In this document: positions 41,649 to 52,325 of the stretch, one piece after another
Numbering within the stretch: position 1 is the stretch's first letter
Layout: the number at the start of each line of letters is the position of its first letter
Source of the DNA: Qipengyuania xiapuensis
GTDB taxonomy: Bacteria; Pseudomonadota; Alphaproteobacteria; Sphingomonadales; Sphingomonadaceae
Reading direction: 5' to 3'
Length of the DNA stretch: 64,000 bases
Assembly: GCF_019711395.1 (NCBI RefSeq)
Contig: NZ_JAIGNL010000001.1
Span: 1,054,001-1,118,000, forward strand
Position numbers and translations under genes: made by a program
The notes under the pieces: generated by a model
Databases searched by the model: none
What the model was told of the DNA's origin: nothing
Seen by the model: only the letters and a program-made list of their open reading frames with translations

Positions 41649-44192
41649 ATGAGGAAGTTTCTGCTGGCGAGCAGCGCGCTCGCGATCGGTCTTTCGGTGC
41701 CCGGCGTAGCCTTGGCGCAAGAGGCCGAGGAAACGCCGCAGGCCGGTGAAGAAGGCCAGGAAACCACGGTTGAAGAGACTACGGGTGCGCAGACGATTAT
41801 CGTGACGGCAACCCGCCGTGCGCAGGACATCCAGGAAGTTCCGCTGGCCGTGACCGCAGTCGGCGCGGAGACGCTGGAGCGCCAGGGCGTCGTCAACGTC
41901 CAGGAAATCACGCAGGTCGCCCCCAGCTTCTCGACCTCGAATGCCCAGCTGGCTTCCGGCTCCGTCGTGCTGCGTATCCGCGGCGTGGGTACCACCTCGA
42001 ACAACATCGGCTTCGAAAGCGCGGTCGGTATCTTCATCGACGGCGCTTACCAGTCGCGTCCGGGTGTTGCCCTTTCCGAGTTCGTCGATGTCGAGCGCGT
42101 CGAAGTCCTGCGCGGACCTCAGGGCACGCTGTTCGGCCGCAACACCTCGGCCGGCGCCCTCAACATCACCAACAACCGCCCCGACCTCAACGAGTTCGGC
42201 GGCTTCGCGAACGCAACCTATGGCAATCGCAACCTTCTCAGCGTCCAGGGCGCGATCAACGCGCCGCTGGTCGAGAACACTCTCGCGCTGCGTCTGACGG
42301 GTGCCTATCGCGAGCGTGACGGTTACATCACGCTGCAGGATGCAACCGGTGCAGAGATTGGCGAATCCAACGGCGCCGACCAGTACCTCATCCGCGGCCA
42401 GCTCGGTTTCGAGACCGAGGGTGGCATCCGCGGCCGCATCATCGGCGACTACACTGAAAGCACCGCTCCCTTCGGCGCGGCGCTCGAAGTGCTGCAGTCG
42501 CCCGTCGAGACTGCCGGCCTGTTCGGTCTAGTAGGCCTTGGCGCGCGCGGCGGCATGTCGGGGCCTGAGGTTGCGACGAGCCCGTTCGACCGGACGACAG
42601 GTCAGGCTGCCGTTGATTCGCGTATCGCATCGGTCAACTTCGAACCGATCACCGAGGTCGACCAGTGGGGTGTCACCGGCGAAATCGAGATCCCGCTCGG
42701 AGACAGCGCCGACATCGTCTACATCGGCAGCTACCGCGAATATAACGCCCTCGAAGCATACGATTCCGATTTCTCCGGCATCGACGTGTTCAATGTCACT
42801 AGCAACGTGACGGAGATCGAGACGATGACGCACGAACTGCGCATCCAGGGCGATGCGTGGGACGGCCGTCTCGAATGGCTGGTCGGCGGCTACTATGCCG
42901 AGGAAGATATCGCGCAGGCGGCAAGCTTCGAGCTGGGCGAAGACTACGGCGAGCTCATCGGCGCGCTGCTGTTCGGTCCCACCGGAGGTGCGCTCGGCCC
43001 GAACCCGCTCACCGTCTTCTCGGGCGGCATCGATCCGGCTGGCACGACCAACACCAACCTCTATTCGCAGAACAGCACCAGCTGGTCGGTGTTCACGCAC
43101 AATACGCTCGAGGTGGCAGACGGGCTGAAGCTGACGCTTGGCCTCCGCTATTCGGACGAAAGCAAGGATGGTGCCTTCGCACAGGGTAACAACAGCAACA
43201 CCCTGTGCCCGGCCATCCTCGGTGCGATCGGTGCTGGTGCGGTGCCCGCTCCGCTGATCAACACGATCTTCGGAACGGGTTGTTTCGCCTTCACCGCACC
43301 TGCGGACCTTCCGGCAGCGGCGGTATTCCCCCTGCCGCGGACATTCGCGGATACCTTCGAGGACAACGAGCTCATCTACACCGGCAAGATCGCCTATGAA
43401 TTCGATGCTCCGGTGAACGTCTACGCAAGCTTCACGCACGGCTACAAGGCCGGCGGCTTCAACCTCGATTCAACGGCAGCGGCCGGCGGTGCCGACCCGC
43501 GCTTCGCCTCGGAAGAGGTCGATGCCTACGAAGCAGGTCTGAAGGCGCAGGCTCTCGATGACGCGCTGACCCTCAACGTGGCCGTGTTCCACGAGGAGTT
43601 CAGCGACTTCCAGGTCCTTGAATTCACCGGTGCGCAATTCACCACCTTCAACGTGCCGCGCGCACTGACCACCGGTGTCGAGATCGAGACCGTGTGGCGT
43701 CCGTCGGCCAACCTCACCTTCAACGGCGGCCTGACCGCGATGAACGCGCGTTATCCCGACGATTGCGCAGGTGACCAGACCTCGCCGAACGTGCTGGCGC
43801 TGTGCGGCAATTCGCTGACGAACGCGCCGGACATCGTGGCCATCATGGGCGCGACCTACGAGAGGGACCTCGGCAACTACCTCGACTTCTTCCTGACCGG
43901 CCAGATCCGCATGGAAGATGATCGCCGTACGTCGACGCAGGCGGTGGATCCCTCGAACCTCGCGGCGGCCATTCCGGTGCCGTTCGATGTCCAGGACAGC
44001 AATGCCAAGATCAACCTGCGCGCCGGTATCGGTGCGCAGGACGACAGCTGGGCGCTGGAAGTCTTCGCCAACAACCTGACGAACCAGATCACCCGTGCGG
44101 TGACGTTCAACACGGTGCTGCGTTCGGGCTCGCGCTCGGCCTTCATCCAGGAACCGCGGAGCTACGGCATCACCCTGCGCGGCGCCTTCTAA
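41649..44192 (+). CDS. TonB-dependent outer membrane receptor
   Basis: 847 residues from ATG 41649 (GGGAGAGAGAG upstream), with a signal peptide ending 'GVALAQ'. The TonB box region 'QTIIVTATRRAQDIQEVPLAVTAVGAETLERQG' leads into the plug domain ('RIRGVGTTSNNIGFESAVGIFIDG', 'VEVLRGPQGTLFGRNTSAGALNITNNRP'), then a 22-strand barrel ending in 'GSRSAFIQEPRSYGITLRGAF' with terminal Phe. This branch is abundant in Sphingomonadales and imports hydrophobic carbon sources or chelates. Context with the lipid-type oxidoreductase suggests uptake of a lipid or aromatic ester, by inference. Confidence 0.93.
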   Translation: MRKFLLASSALAIGLSVPGVALAQEAEETPQAGEEGQETTVEETTGAQTIIVTATRRAQDIQEVPLAVTAVGAETLERQGVVNVQEITQVAPSFSTSNAQLASGSVVLRIRGVGTTSNNIGFESAVGIFIDGAYQSRPGVALSEFVDVERVEVLRGPQGTLFGRNTSAGALNITNNRPDLNEFGGFANATYGNRNLLSVQGAINAPLVENTLALRLTGAYRERDGYITLQDATGAEIGESNGADQYLIRGQLGFETEGGIRGRIIGDYTESTAPFGAALEVLQSPVETAGLFGLVGLGARGGMSGPEVATSPFDRTTGQAAVDSRIASVNFEPITEVDQWGVTGEIEIPLGDSADIVYIGSYREYNALEAYDSDFSGIDVFNVTSNVTEIETMTHELRIQGDAWDGRLEWLVGGYYAEEDIAQAASFELGEDYGELIGALLFGPTGGALGPNPLTVFSGGIDPAGTTNTNLYSQNSTSWSVFTHNTLEVADGLKLTLGLRYSDESKDGAFAQGNNSNTLCPAILGAIGAGAVPAPLINTIFGTGCFAFTAPADLPAAAVFPLPRTFADTFEDNELIYTGKIAYEFDAPVNVYASFTHGYKAGGFNLDSTAAAGGADPRFASEEVDAYEAGLKAQALDDALTLNVAVFHEEFSDFQVLEFTGAQFTTFNVPRALTTGVEIETVWRPSANLTFNGGLTAMNARYPDDCAGDQTSPNVLALCGNSLTNAPDIVAIMGATYERDLGNYLDFFLTGQIRMEDDRRTSTQAVDPSNLAAAIPVPFDVQDSNAKINLRAGIGAQDDSWALEVFANNLTNQITRAVTFNTVLRSGSRSAFIQEPRSYGITLRGAF

Positions 44193-44214
44193 GGCATCGC
44201 CCGACCTGACAGAG

Positions 44215-44246
44215 GGGCCGCTCGCCGACGGCAGGCGGCCCTTTTT
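44215..44246 (+). terminator. Rho-independent terminator after the receptor gene
   Basis: GGGCCG and CGGCCC arms (44215-44220 and 44236-44241) with further pairing inside, followed by TTTTTA. Confidence 0.8.
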
Positions 44247-44282
44247 ATTGCCTAGTGCGAGGGCTGCGACTAGGCAGGCGCC

Positions 44283-45425
44283 ATGAACGATACAGCACAA
44301 CTGACAGGTCGCCCCGTCATTTCCTCCACCGGCCTTTTCACGCCGGAAGAGAGCATCACCAACGAAGAGCTTGTCGCCAGCTTCAATGAATATGTGCGCC
44401 GCCACAACGCAGAGAATGCGGCGGCAATCGAGGCAGGCGAGATGGAACCGCTGTCCGAAAGCTCGGTCGAATTCATCGAGAAGGCGAGCGGCATCAAGGC
44501 GCGCCACGTCATGGCGAAGGAGCCGGTGCTCGATCCCGAAGTCATGGCCCCGCGCTGGCCCGCGCGCTCTAACGACGAGCTTTCGATCCTGGCCGAGATC
44601 GGCGTGAAGGCCGCGAGGCAGGCGCTCGAACGTGCCGGCCGCGATCCGAAGGATGTCGACGCGGTCCTGTGCGCCGCATCGAACATGGAGCGCCCCTATC
44701 CGGCGATGGCGATCGAGATCCAGCAGGAGCTGGGCATCGACGGTTTCGGCTTTGACATGAATGTCGCTTGCTCGTCCGCCACCTTCGGCATCCAGACTGC
44801 AGCGGACTACATCCGCGCCGGCAACGCCAAGAGCGTGCTGGTCGTCAGCCCCGAGATTACCAGCGGCCACCTAAACTGGCGCGACCGCGACAGCCATTTC
44901 ATCTTCGGCGATGTCGCGACCGCGGTGTTGGTCGAGGACGAAGCGGTCGCTCCGGCGGAACACTGGGACATCCTCGGGACCAAGCTCAAGACAGTGTTCT
45001 CGAACAACATCCGCAACAACTTCGGCTTCCTCAACCGCGCCTATCCGGAAGATGCGGGCGGACCCGACAAGCTCTTCGTTCAGGAAGGTCGCAAGGTCTT
45101 CAAGGAAGTGGTGCCGATGGTCGCGCAGATGATCGTGGACGAGGCCGAGCGGCTCGATCTAGATCCGCAGGGCCTGCGCCGCCTTTGGCTGCATCAGGCC
45201 AATACCGGTATGAACCGCCTGATCGCTCACCGCGTGCTCGGCCACGAGGCGAACGAGGACGAGAGTCCGACGGTGCTGGACACCTATGGCAACACCTCGA
45301 GCGCGGGCTCAATCATCGCCTTCCACCTGCACAGCGAGGACCTCGCCGAAGGCGATGTCGGGCTGATCTGCAGCTTCGGTGCCGGGTACTCTGCAGGTAC
45401 GGTTTTCGTGCGCAAGACGGCCTGA
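44283..45425 (+). CDS. Beta-ketoacyl-ACP synthase III-like enzyme
   Basis: 380 residues, longer than E. coli FabH because of an insert at about 30-60. Thiolase-fold catalytic triad kept: Cys163 ('NVACSSATFG'), His304 ('WLHQANTGMN'), Asn337 ('YGNTSSAGS'). KAS III enzymes condense a short acyl-CoA with malonyl-ACP or make related acyl-linked products; this longer branch is often found beside lipid genes and may use a non-acetyl starter. Begins 37 bases after a terminator, so has its own promoter. Confidence 0.88.
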   Translation: MNDTAQLTGRPVISSTGLFTPEESITNEELVASFNEYVRRHNAENAAAIEAGEMEPLSESSVEFIEKASGIKARHVMAKEPVLDPEVMAPRWPARSNDELSILAEIGVKAARQALERAGRDPKDVDAVLCAASNMERPYPAMAIEIQQELGIDGFGFDMNVACSSATFGIQTAADYIRAGNAKSVLVVSPEITSGHLNWRDRDSHFIFGDVATAVLVEDEAVAPAEHWDILGTKLKTVFSNNIRNNFGFLNRAYPEDAGGPDKLFVQEGRKVFKEVVPMVAQMIVDEAERLDLDPQGLRRLWLHQANTGMNRLIAHRVLGHEANEDESPTVLDTYGNTSSAGSIIAFHLHSEDLAEGDVGLICSFGAGYSAGTVFVRKTA

Positions 45426-45465
45426 ACGGCTTGTGAGGGGCGAATCGAGCGCGTAAGCCCGCGGC

Positions 45466-46215
45466 ATGGCAGGTGACCTACTCGACAGTCAGGGGCGGGG
45501 CGAAGTCTTCTCGACCCTGCCGCGCATCCATCCGGAAGGGCGCAAGTTCGGCATCGCCGCTTTCGGGCTTTCGCTGCTTTTCGCGCTGTTCGCGTGGGAG
45601 ACGCTCGCCTGGCCGATGGCTTTCCTTTCGCTCGGCATTCTCGCGTTTTTCCGCGATCCCGATCGTGTCGTGCCGCAGGACGAGCGTTTTATCGTCTCGC
45701 CCGCCGACGGAACCGTGGCCCAGATTACCGAAGTCGATGCACCGCACGAACTCGTCGTTGACGATGGCAGCGGGACCGAGGGGCTGGCTCCCGGGCCTGT
45801 GACGCGCGTTTCGATCGTCCTTTCGATCTTCGACGTCCACATCAACCGCACGCCCATCTCGGGAATGGTCCGCCGTCTCGTCTACATCCCGGGCAAGTTC
45901 ATCAATGCCGATCTCGACAAGGCCAGCGAAGACAACGAGCGCCAGCTCATCCTCATCGAGCGTTCGGACGGCGTGAAGGTCGGTTTCGCCCAGATCGCGG
46001 GACTGATTGCGCGTCGCATCGTGCCGTTCGTGAAACCGGGCGATACGCTGGGCGTTGGACAGCGTGTGGGCATGATCCGTTTCGGAAGCCGCGTGGATGT
46101 TTACCTGCCGCGCGGCACCGGTTCGAAAGTCATGCTGGGCCAGAAGGTTATCGCAGGAGAGACCGTCATCGCAAAGATCGGATCGCAGCCGTTGCTCGAG
46201 GGAGTTTCGCAATGA
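45466..46215 (+). CDS. psd: Phosphatidylserine decarboxylase proenzyme
   Basis: 249 residues, short (PSD-A) type. Two hydrophobic segments (about 27-60) and 'FFRDPDR...[12 protein letters not shown]' with the catalytic-site Asp, then '[19 protein letters not shown]' with the conserved His. Self-cleavage site Gly207-Ser208 ('IRFGSRVD') makes the pyruvoyl cofactor. Converts phosphatidylserine to phosphatidylethanolamine in the inner membrane. Overlaps pssA by 4 bases, which supplies its substrate. Confidence 0.95.
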   Translation: MAGDLLDSQGRGEVFSTLPRIHPEGRKFGIAAFGLSLLFALFAWETLAWPMAFLSLGILAFFRDPDRVVPQDERFIVSPADGTVAQITEVDAPHELVVDDGSGTEGLAPGPVTRVSIVLSIFDVHINRTPISGMVRRLVYIPGKFINADLDKASEDNERQLILIERSDGVKVGFAQIAGLIARRIVPFVKPGDTLGVGQRVGMIRFGSRVDVYLPRGTGSKVMLGQKVIAGETVIAKIGSQPLLEGVSQ

Positions 46216-47051
46216 GTACGCAGGATGCCGATCCGCATCGCCAGTACGAAGAGCGCGCGCGGCTTGGGCCCAAGTCGGCCGAGGATGAAAAGCCGGTCAT
46301 GGGCAAGTCGCGCGGTCTGTCGCTGCGCGCAATGGCGCCCAATGCGATTACTGCGGCGGCCCTGTGTTCGGGCCTCACCGGCATCCGGTTCGCGATTTCG
46401 GAACAATGGGCTGCGGCCGCGGTGGCGATCATTGTCGCTGGCCTGCTCGACGGAATGGATGGGCGGATTGCCCGCGCACTCAATGCCCAGTCGCGCTTCG
46501 GCGCCGAACTCGACAGCTTGGCGGATTCGCTGAGCTTCGGCACCGCTCCGGCAATCATTATTTATCTCTGGTCGCTTTCGGCAGAGCCGCGCCTCGGCTG
46601 GTTCGCTGCCCTTGCGCTCGCGATCTGCTGCGCGCTGCGCCTTGCCCGTTTCAATGCCCAGATCGACATGCAGGAGCAGCCGCACAAGTCGCTCGGCTTC
46701 CTTACCGGCGTGCCCGCGCCGATGGGGGCAGGGCTGGCATTCATGCCCTACTACCTCTGGGCTGCGACCGACCTCGACATTTTCCGCGCACCGGAGCTGG
46801 TCGGTCCTTGGCTGATTGCCGTGGCGCTGTTGATGATCTCGAGCATGGCGACGCCAAGCTGGACGTCGCTGCGTCCGCGGCGCGGCATTCGCTTGTGGGT
46901 GCTTGCTTTCGTGGGGCTGCTGTTTGCAGCGCTGCTCGTCGAGCCCTGGTGGACGCTGAGCGTGATCGGGATCGGCTACCTTGCCCTGCTGCCGTTCACG
47001 CTGCTCCGCTATGCGAAGGTCAGGCGGCGCGCTGCGTCGAGCGCCGAATAA
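46212..47051 (+). CDS. pssA: CDP-diacylglycerol-serine O-phosphatidyltransferase
   Basis: 279 residues. CDP-alcohol phosphatidyltransferase motif D-G-x2-G-R-x2-R-x8-G-x3-D-x3-D is visible in '[29 protein letters not shown]'. Seven to eight transmembrane segments. Makes phosphatidylserine from CDP-diacylglycerol and serine. The N-terminal cytoplasmic tail (about 35 residues) is charged. The last 32 bases overlap the convergent small gene at 47020. Confidence 0.95.
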   Translation: MSTQDADPHRQYEERARLGPKSAEDEKPVMGKSRGLSLRAMAPNAITAAALCSGLTGIRFAISEQWAAAAVAIIVAGLLDGMDGRIARALNAQSRFGAELDSLADSLSFGTAPAIIIYLWSLSAEPRLGWFAALALAICCALRLARFNAQIDMQEQPHKSLGFLTGVPAPMGAGLAFMPYYLWAATDLDIFRAPELVGPWLIAVALLMISSMATPSWTSLRPRRGIRLWVLAFVGLLFAALLVEPWWTLSVIGIGYLALLPFTLLRYAKVRRRAASSAE

Positions 47052-47262
47052 CCTGGCGGGCGCGGGGGGCACGCGCGAAGCCCAGGCTGCATTCCTGAAG
47101 GATCACCGGACGCTGGCCGACGGGGGCGCTTGCGTAGCCGCGGTTCATGCGCTGCCGCAGCATGCCGAAAGCGGACCACCACCGCAGCCCGCTGTCGGCA
47201 AGCACTCCGACCGCCGTCAGCGTGGCGAGGGTGAAGACGGCAATGAGGAACAGTGCGAACAT
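47020..47262 (-). CDS. Small membrane protein behind a LexA-type promoter
   Basis: 80 residues from the ATG at 47262, favoured because AAGGAG sits 9 bases upstream; an ATG at 47271 adds three residues. One N-terminal transmembrane helix (MFALFLIAVFTLATLTAVGV), then a basic, Arg-rich cytoplasmic or periplasmic tail of about 55 residues ('RWWSAFGMLRQRMNRGYAS', '[17 protein letters not shown]'). Its 5' region contains TTGACA and a GTTC-N7-GTTC box (47371-47385). By analogy with Caulobacter SidA, a small LexA-controlled membrane protein may block division after DNA damage; that is inference. The tail overlaps the pssA 3' end. Confidence 0.6.
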   Translation of the reverse strand: MFALFLIAVFTLATLTAVGVLADSGLRWWSAFGMLRQRMNRGYASAPVGQRPVILQECSLGFARAPRARQVIRRSTQRAA

Positions 47263-47367
47263 CTCGATCATCTCCTTACCCGCCTGCCTGTGCACAAGGC
47301 TGTTGACAGCCGGGGTAAATTTACGGGAAAACCCCTAATGCCCACCGGGTGTTCCGGCGATGAGAAC

Positions 47368-47396
47368 AATGTTCTCGTTTTGTTCCGGTGTGTCAA
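47368..47396 (-). promoter_or_regulatory. SOS (LexA) promoter
   Basis: On the minus strand TTGACA (47396-47391), a 17-base spacer and AACATT (47373-47368) form a promoter. The spacer contains GAAC-N7-GAAC (47385-47371), read as GTTC-N7-GTTC on the plus strand, the alphaproteobacterial LexA box. LexA bound here would cover the promoter. The rest of 47263-47619 is the long leader and promoter region of rpsB, with no other gene visible. Confidence 0.75.
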
Positions 47397-47619
47397 GCCC
47401 TTTTTGCGGCCGGATTCCCTTTTTTGTCGGTGAATTGAGTCTGGATTTCTCCGGAAAAGGCCACTATGTGCGCGCCGTTCGCCACAGAATCGGCCAATTC
47501 GGGCCATTTCGAAGGGCGGGCAAATCCACATGGAAGGCGCTCATACCGGTGCCCGATCGCGGGAAGCTCCGCATCACGGGTTCCAGCCTTCCAGAGGTAC
47601 AACCGGAAAGGAAATGACC

Positions 47620-48369
<750 letters not shown>

Positions 48370-48487
48370 GGCCCAATCGTTCCGGCGGGCGCGCCATGCG
48401 CCCGTCACATTACGAGGCTACGCGCCGGGCCGCTGACCACAGCAGGCCCGGTGCCTACGCATTCAAGATACCAAGAAGGAAATTACC

Positions 48488-49414
48488 ATGGCTGCATTCA
48501 CTGCCGCTGACGTAAAGGCCCTGCGCGAGAAGACCGGCGCGGGCATGATGGACGCCAAGAAGGCTCTCGAAGCATCCAACGGCGATATCGAAGCCGCTGT
48601 CGACGCTCTGCGTGCCAAGGGCCTCGCCACCGCCCAGAAGAAGTCGAGCCGTACCGCTGCAGAAGGCCTCGTCGGCCTCGCCGTCGAAGGCACCAAGGGC
48701 GTGGCCGTCGAAGTGAACTCGGAAACGGACTTCGTTGCGAAGAACGACAAGTTCCAGGACTTCGTCCGCAAGACCACCACTGTCGCGCTCGGCGTGGACG
48801 GTGACGACGTCGAAGCCCTCAAGGCTGCCGGCTACCCCGAAGGCGGCACCGTCGCCGAGAAGCTGACCGACAACGTCGCCACCATCGGCGAGAACCAGCA
48901 GATCCGCCGCATGAAGACCGTTTCGGTCACCAACGGCGTGATCGTGCCCTACATGCACAATGCTGTCGCTCCCGACCTCGGCAAGATCGGCGTTCTCGTC
49001 GCTCTCGAAAGCGAAGGCGACAAGGCCAAGCTCGAAGACCTCGGCAAGAAGCTCGGCATGCACATCGCCGCTGCTTTCCCGCAGGCGCTGACCGCTGAAG
49101 GCCTCGATGCCGGCGTAATCGCTCGCGAGCGTGCCATCGCCCAGGAAAAGGCTGCCGAAAGCGGCAAGCCCGAAAACGTCCAGGAAAAGATGGTCGAAGG
49201 CGCGATCAACAAGTACGCCAAGGAAAACGCTCTGCTCAGCCAGATCTACGTGATCGACAACAAGACGCCGATCGCACAGGTCGTCGAGCAGGCTGCCAAG
49301 GAAGTCGGTGCCAAGGTCGAACTGGTGGACTACGTCCGCTTCCAGCTCGGCGAAGGCATCGAGAAGGAAGAGAGCGATTTCGCAGCAGAAGTCGCCGCAG
49401 CCGTCGCCGGCTAA
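48488..49414 (+). CDS. tsf: Elongation factor Ts
   Basis: 308 residues. '[58 protein letters not shown]' is the EF-Ts signature; '[13 protein letters not shown]' is the Tu-contact motif with Asp-Phe. Nucleotide exchange factor for EF-Tu. The 118-bp gap from rpsB contains a 7-bp GC hairpin (CCGGGCC...GGCCCGG) that may attenuate. Confidence 0.98.
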   Translation: MAAFTAADVKALREKTGAGMMDAKKALEASNGDIEAAVDALRAKGLATAQKKSSRTAAEGLVGLAVEGTKGVAVEVNSETDFVAKNDKFQDFVRKTTTVALGVDGDDVEALKAAGYPEGGTVAEKLTDNVATIGENQQIRRMKTVSVTNGVIVPYMHNAVAPDLGKIGVLVALESEGDKAKLEDLGKKLGMHIAAAFPQALTAEGLDAGVIARERAIAQEKAAESGKPENVQEKMVEGAINKYAKENALLSQIYVIDNKTPIAQVVEQAAKEVGAKVELVDYVRFQLGEGIEKEESDFAAEVAAAVAG

Positions 49415-49439
49415 GCGCTCTTCGCTTCTCAAGAAAATG

Positions 49440-49470
49440 GGCCGCCGGAGTTCGCTCCGGCGGCCTTTTT
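49440..49470 (+). terminator. Rho-independent terminator after tsf
   Basis: Perfect 11-bp stem GGCCGCCGGAG / CTCCGGCGGCC with a UUCG loop, followed by TTTTT. On the opposite strand it also faces the end of the convergent gene at 49474. Confidence 0.92.
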
Positions 49471-49473
49471 CGT

Positions 49474-50682
49474 TCAGCCGGTCGCTGCCAGCGCCAATTG
49501 CTGTGTCGAGGCATCGTAAACTGCATCGATACCTGCATCGCGAAGCATCGATGGACTGACGAATGCTCCTGCGGCCGAAGAGCTTGCCAGTGAGGTGTAT
49601 TCTTCGGGAGCGATGCCGCGCTGGACGATTTCCAGTAAAGCGCCGAGCTGGACCCAGGCCAGTTCGTCCTCGACCAGGATGACGGCTTCCTGCGCAACCT
49701 TGCCGGTCATCGCGTTTTCCGTGTGTATTCCCGTCGGCTGTCCGGGAATTCCGTTCTTCGCCAAAGCGCCGCGCGGATGGGCGTTCTTCAACGCCTCCAT
49801 CTTTTTACGAACCTCTCGGACTGCAGGAATGCCGTCACGATAAGAGTCGCGCAGCTCTTGTGCGCGGATCATTTCGCTTTTCGCGATGGGGATATCCCTC
49901 CGCACCCCTGCAACATGCACAGTGCGCGAATAGTCGCGGCGGACGTAGCGCGAGCTTGAGGGCTCGGCTTCTTCAGAATTCCCCTCGGGTTCGATGACGA
50001 TCTCGATCTGCATATCTTCCAATGGTGCGGCATCGGTGCCGCCAAATGCCGCATTGGGGCCGAAGGATTCCTTGGCGAGCTTACCATTGGCAAGCGACGG
50101 ACCGGTTTGGATTCCCGAGAAGATCGGGGGATCGAGCGGTCGCATGATAGCGTCCGCCTGCGTTTCTAATCTGCTTGCTGGCGCTTCTTGGGGTGGTCTC
50201 GTGGCGATCCGGGGTGTCGACGGCTCCAGCGTCGCCGGTCTCCAGTCATCGCGCTTTTTCGATCCTTGCGCCGCTATCGGTGCGCCTTGGACGCTCGCGA
50301 AGCTCGCCTTGGCCGGTTCTTCCGGGGCCAGGCTTACTGCAGGTAGCGTGACCTGCCTCGGGTTCATTTCGGTCCGGGAGGTGGGACTTTGAGGATCACT
50401 TAGCGACTTTTCCGTTTCTGCGTCCTTTCGGAGATGGGGCTCTTCCGAGAGCCGGTCGCTCAAGGTGTAGGCGAAGAATCCCACTGTGATTGCTGCGGCC
50501 GGTGTCAGGAAACCGGCGATATTGAGGGTCAGATGGCGACTGTCTCGCGCGCTGGGCTTTCCAGCCCTCTGTCGCCCGTGCGGAGACGACCGGTAGGTAA
50601 CCACCGGCGGCGATCGAGCGGGTCCGAATATACGCGATCCAGCCAAAACTTGCGCCTCCCAGAAATCTGCCGGGATGGCCAA
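49474..50682 (-). CDS. Single-pass membrane protein of unknown function
   Basis: 402 residues. One transmembrane segment at about 53-72 ('LNIAGFLTPAAAITVGFFAY'), basic residues before it, and a long Pro/Ser/Ala/Glu-rich, probably disordered section to about 240. The C-terminal 150 residues are more ordered and include an 'ILVEDELAWVQLGALLEIVQRGI...YTSLASSSAAGAFVSPSMLRDAGIDAVYDA' segment that reads as a folded domain. No family recognised. Base usage is less GC-rich than its neighbours, hinting at transfer. Upstream and downstream genes run in the opposite direction. Confidence 0.65.
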   Translation of the reverse strand: MAIPADFWEAQVLAGSRIFGPARSPPVVTYRSSPHGRQRAGKPSARDSRHLTLNIAGFLTPAAAITVGFFAYTLSDRLSEEPHLRKDAETEKSLSDPQSPTSRTEMNPRQVTLPAVSLAPEEPAKASFASVQGAPIAAQGSKKRDDWRPATLEPSTPRIATRPPQEAPASRLETQADAIMRPLDPPIFSGIQTGPSLANGKLAKESFGPNAAFGGTDAAPLEDMQIEIVIEPEGNSEEAEPSSSRYVRRDYSRTVHVAGVRRDIPIAKSEMIRAQELRDSYRDGIPAVREVRKKMEALKNAHPRGALAKNGIPGQPTGIHTENAMTGKVAQEAVILVEDELAWVQLGALLEIVQRGIAPEEYTSLASSSAAGAFVSPSMLRDAGIDAVYDASTQQLALAATG

Positions 50683-50812
50683 ACCTTACACGCAATTATC
50701 AGGCCGAACAAAATCTGGACCCTCGGAGGTCGCTCCGGAGCCTTGTCCTTTTCAGATCAAGCTCGCGCGGTTATCGCGAGAGGCCAGATCACTCCGGTGG
50801 ATTTCCTCACGC

Positions 50813-51493
50813 ATGGCCGAAAACTTCGTCACCGATCCCTCCAAGCTGTCCGAAACCGCGATCACTGCAGATGCGGCGCTGTTTGGTGAGGGTATCGCAT
50901 GGGACGATCACAAGATCGCCTACGCCATTCGCTATGCCGAAGGACGCGATGTGCTCGATGTCGGCTGCGTCGAGCATGATCCCGAAAATTACCGCAGCCC
51001 CTACTGGCTGCACAAGGCGCTGGCCGAGAAGGCCAAGTCTCTCAAGGGACTGGATCTGAGCAAGTCGGGTGTCGAATTCCTGCAGGCGCGAGGCTTCGAT
51101 ATCAGCCATGGCGATGCGCAGAATTTCGATTTCGAGCAGGATTTCGATGTCATTGTGGCCGGCGACCTCGTCGAGCATCTCGAAGACCTCGGTGGCTTCC
51201 TGCGCAGCGTGAAGCGCAACCTGAGGGCGGGAGGCGTGCTGGTCGTCTCTACGCCCAACCCCTGGTACTGGCGCAACGTGGTCAAGTCGGGTGTGAAGGG
51301 AGGGATCGTGGCCAACAATCCCGAACATACCTGCTGGCTCGACCCGGTCACCTTCGGACAGCTCGCCGCGCGGCACGGAATGGAACTTGGCGATATCCGG
51401 TTCGGATCGCGTTTCGCACGTGACCGGTTGATGCCCCTGCCCAAGGGTATCAAGCACACCAGCTGGCATTGCGCAGTCCGCGTAACGGGCTGA
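50813..51493 (+). CDS. SAM-dependent class I methyltransferase
   Basis: 226 residues from ATG 50813. SAM-binding motif I '[11 protein letters not shown]', '[17 protein letters not shown]' (motif II acid), and '[45 protein letters not shown]' with motifs III and IV. Methyltransf_11/23 type; the '[14 protein letters not shown]' part is seen in enzymes acting on polysaccharide or lipid-linked sugars, but the substrate is open. Confidence 0.85.
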   Translation: MAENFVTDPSKLSETAITADAALFGEGIAWDDHKIAYAIRYAEGRDVLDVGCVEHDPENYRSPYWLHKALAEKAKSLKGLDLSKSGVEFLQARGFDISHGDAQNFDFEQDFDVIVAGDLVEHLEDLGGFLRSVKRNLRAGGVLVVSTPNPWYWRNVVKSGVKGGIVANNPEHTCWLDPVTFGQLAARHGMELGDIRFGSRFARDRLMPLPKGIKHTSWHCAVRVTG

Positions 51494-51570
51494 GCGCGAG
51501 ATGCGCCCCTTGGCAGCGCGGCAGTAGGGCACTAAGGCCGCGCAAACCTACTGGAAAGAGAATCTCCCGC

Positions 51571-52296
51571 ATGACCCTCCCCAAGATGAACCGCGTCCTT
51601 CTGAAACTCTCGGGCGAGGTGTTGATGGGGGACCAGCAGTTCGGGATCGATCCGGCCTTCGTGCTGGAGCTCGCCAAGGAAGTGAAGGCGGCCAAGGAAA
51701 CCGGCCTCGAGATCTGCCTTGTCATCGGCGGTGGCAACATCTTCCGCGGCATGGCCGGTGCAGCACAAGGCATGGACCGCGCGCAGGCCGACTACATGGG
51801 CATGCTTGCTACGGTGATGAACGCACTCGCGATGCAGAGCGCGCTCGAGCAGATCGGTGTCGAGACCCGCGTGCAGAGCGCGGTGCAGATGGACCAGGTA
51901 TGCGAGCCGGTGATCCGCCGCCGCGCCGAGCGCCACCTCGAAAAGGGACGCATCGTCATCTTCGCTGCCGGTGTCGGCGCACCGTACTTCACCACCGACA
52001 GCGGCGCTGCGCTGCGTGCCGCCGAAATGAAGTGCGACGCGCTACTCAAGGGCACCAGCGTCGATGGTGTCTATGACAGCGACCCGAAGAAGAACCAGGA
52101 CGCCAAGCGCTATGAAACCGTGAGTTACGGCAAGGTGCTGGCAGACAACCTCAAGGTCATGGACGCAAGCGCCGTTGCGCTGTGCCGCGACAACGACATT
52201 CCGATCGTGGTCTTCTCGATCCGCGAGAAGGGCAATCTGGCGCGCGTGCTCTCGAACGAGGGCGTGCAGACCGTCGTGACCGATCACACCGCTTAA
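51571..52296 (+). CDS. pyrH: Uridylate (UMP) kinase
   Basis: 241 residues from ATG 51571. Amino-acid-kinase fold: '[13 protein letters not shown]', '[13 protein letters not shown]' , '[23 protein letters not shown]' and '[16 protein letters not shown]'. Makes UDP from UMP. Followed 29 bases later by frr in the standard order. Confidence 0.97.
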   Translation: MTLPKMNRVLLKLSGEVLMGDQQFGIDPAFVLELAKEVKAAKETGLEICLVIGGGNIFRGMAGAAQGMDRAQADYMGMLATVMNALAMQSALEQIGVETRVQSAVQMDQVCEPVIRRRAERHLEKGRIVIFAAGVGAPYFTTDSGAALRAAEMKCDALLKGTSVDGVYDSDPKKNQDAKRYETVSYGKVLADNLKVMDASAVALCRDNDIPIVVFSIREKGNLARVLSNEGVQTVVTDHTA

Positions 52297-52325
52297 GAAC
52301 GAAAGACAGGACGAGGAAGCCAACC

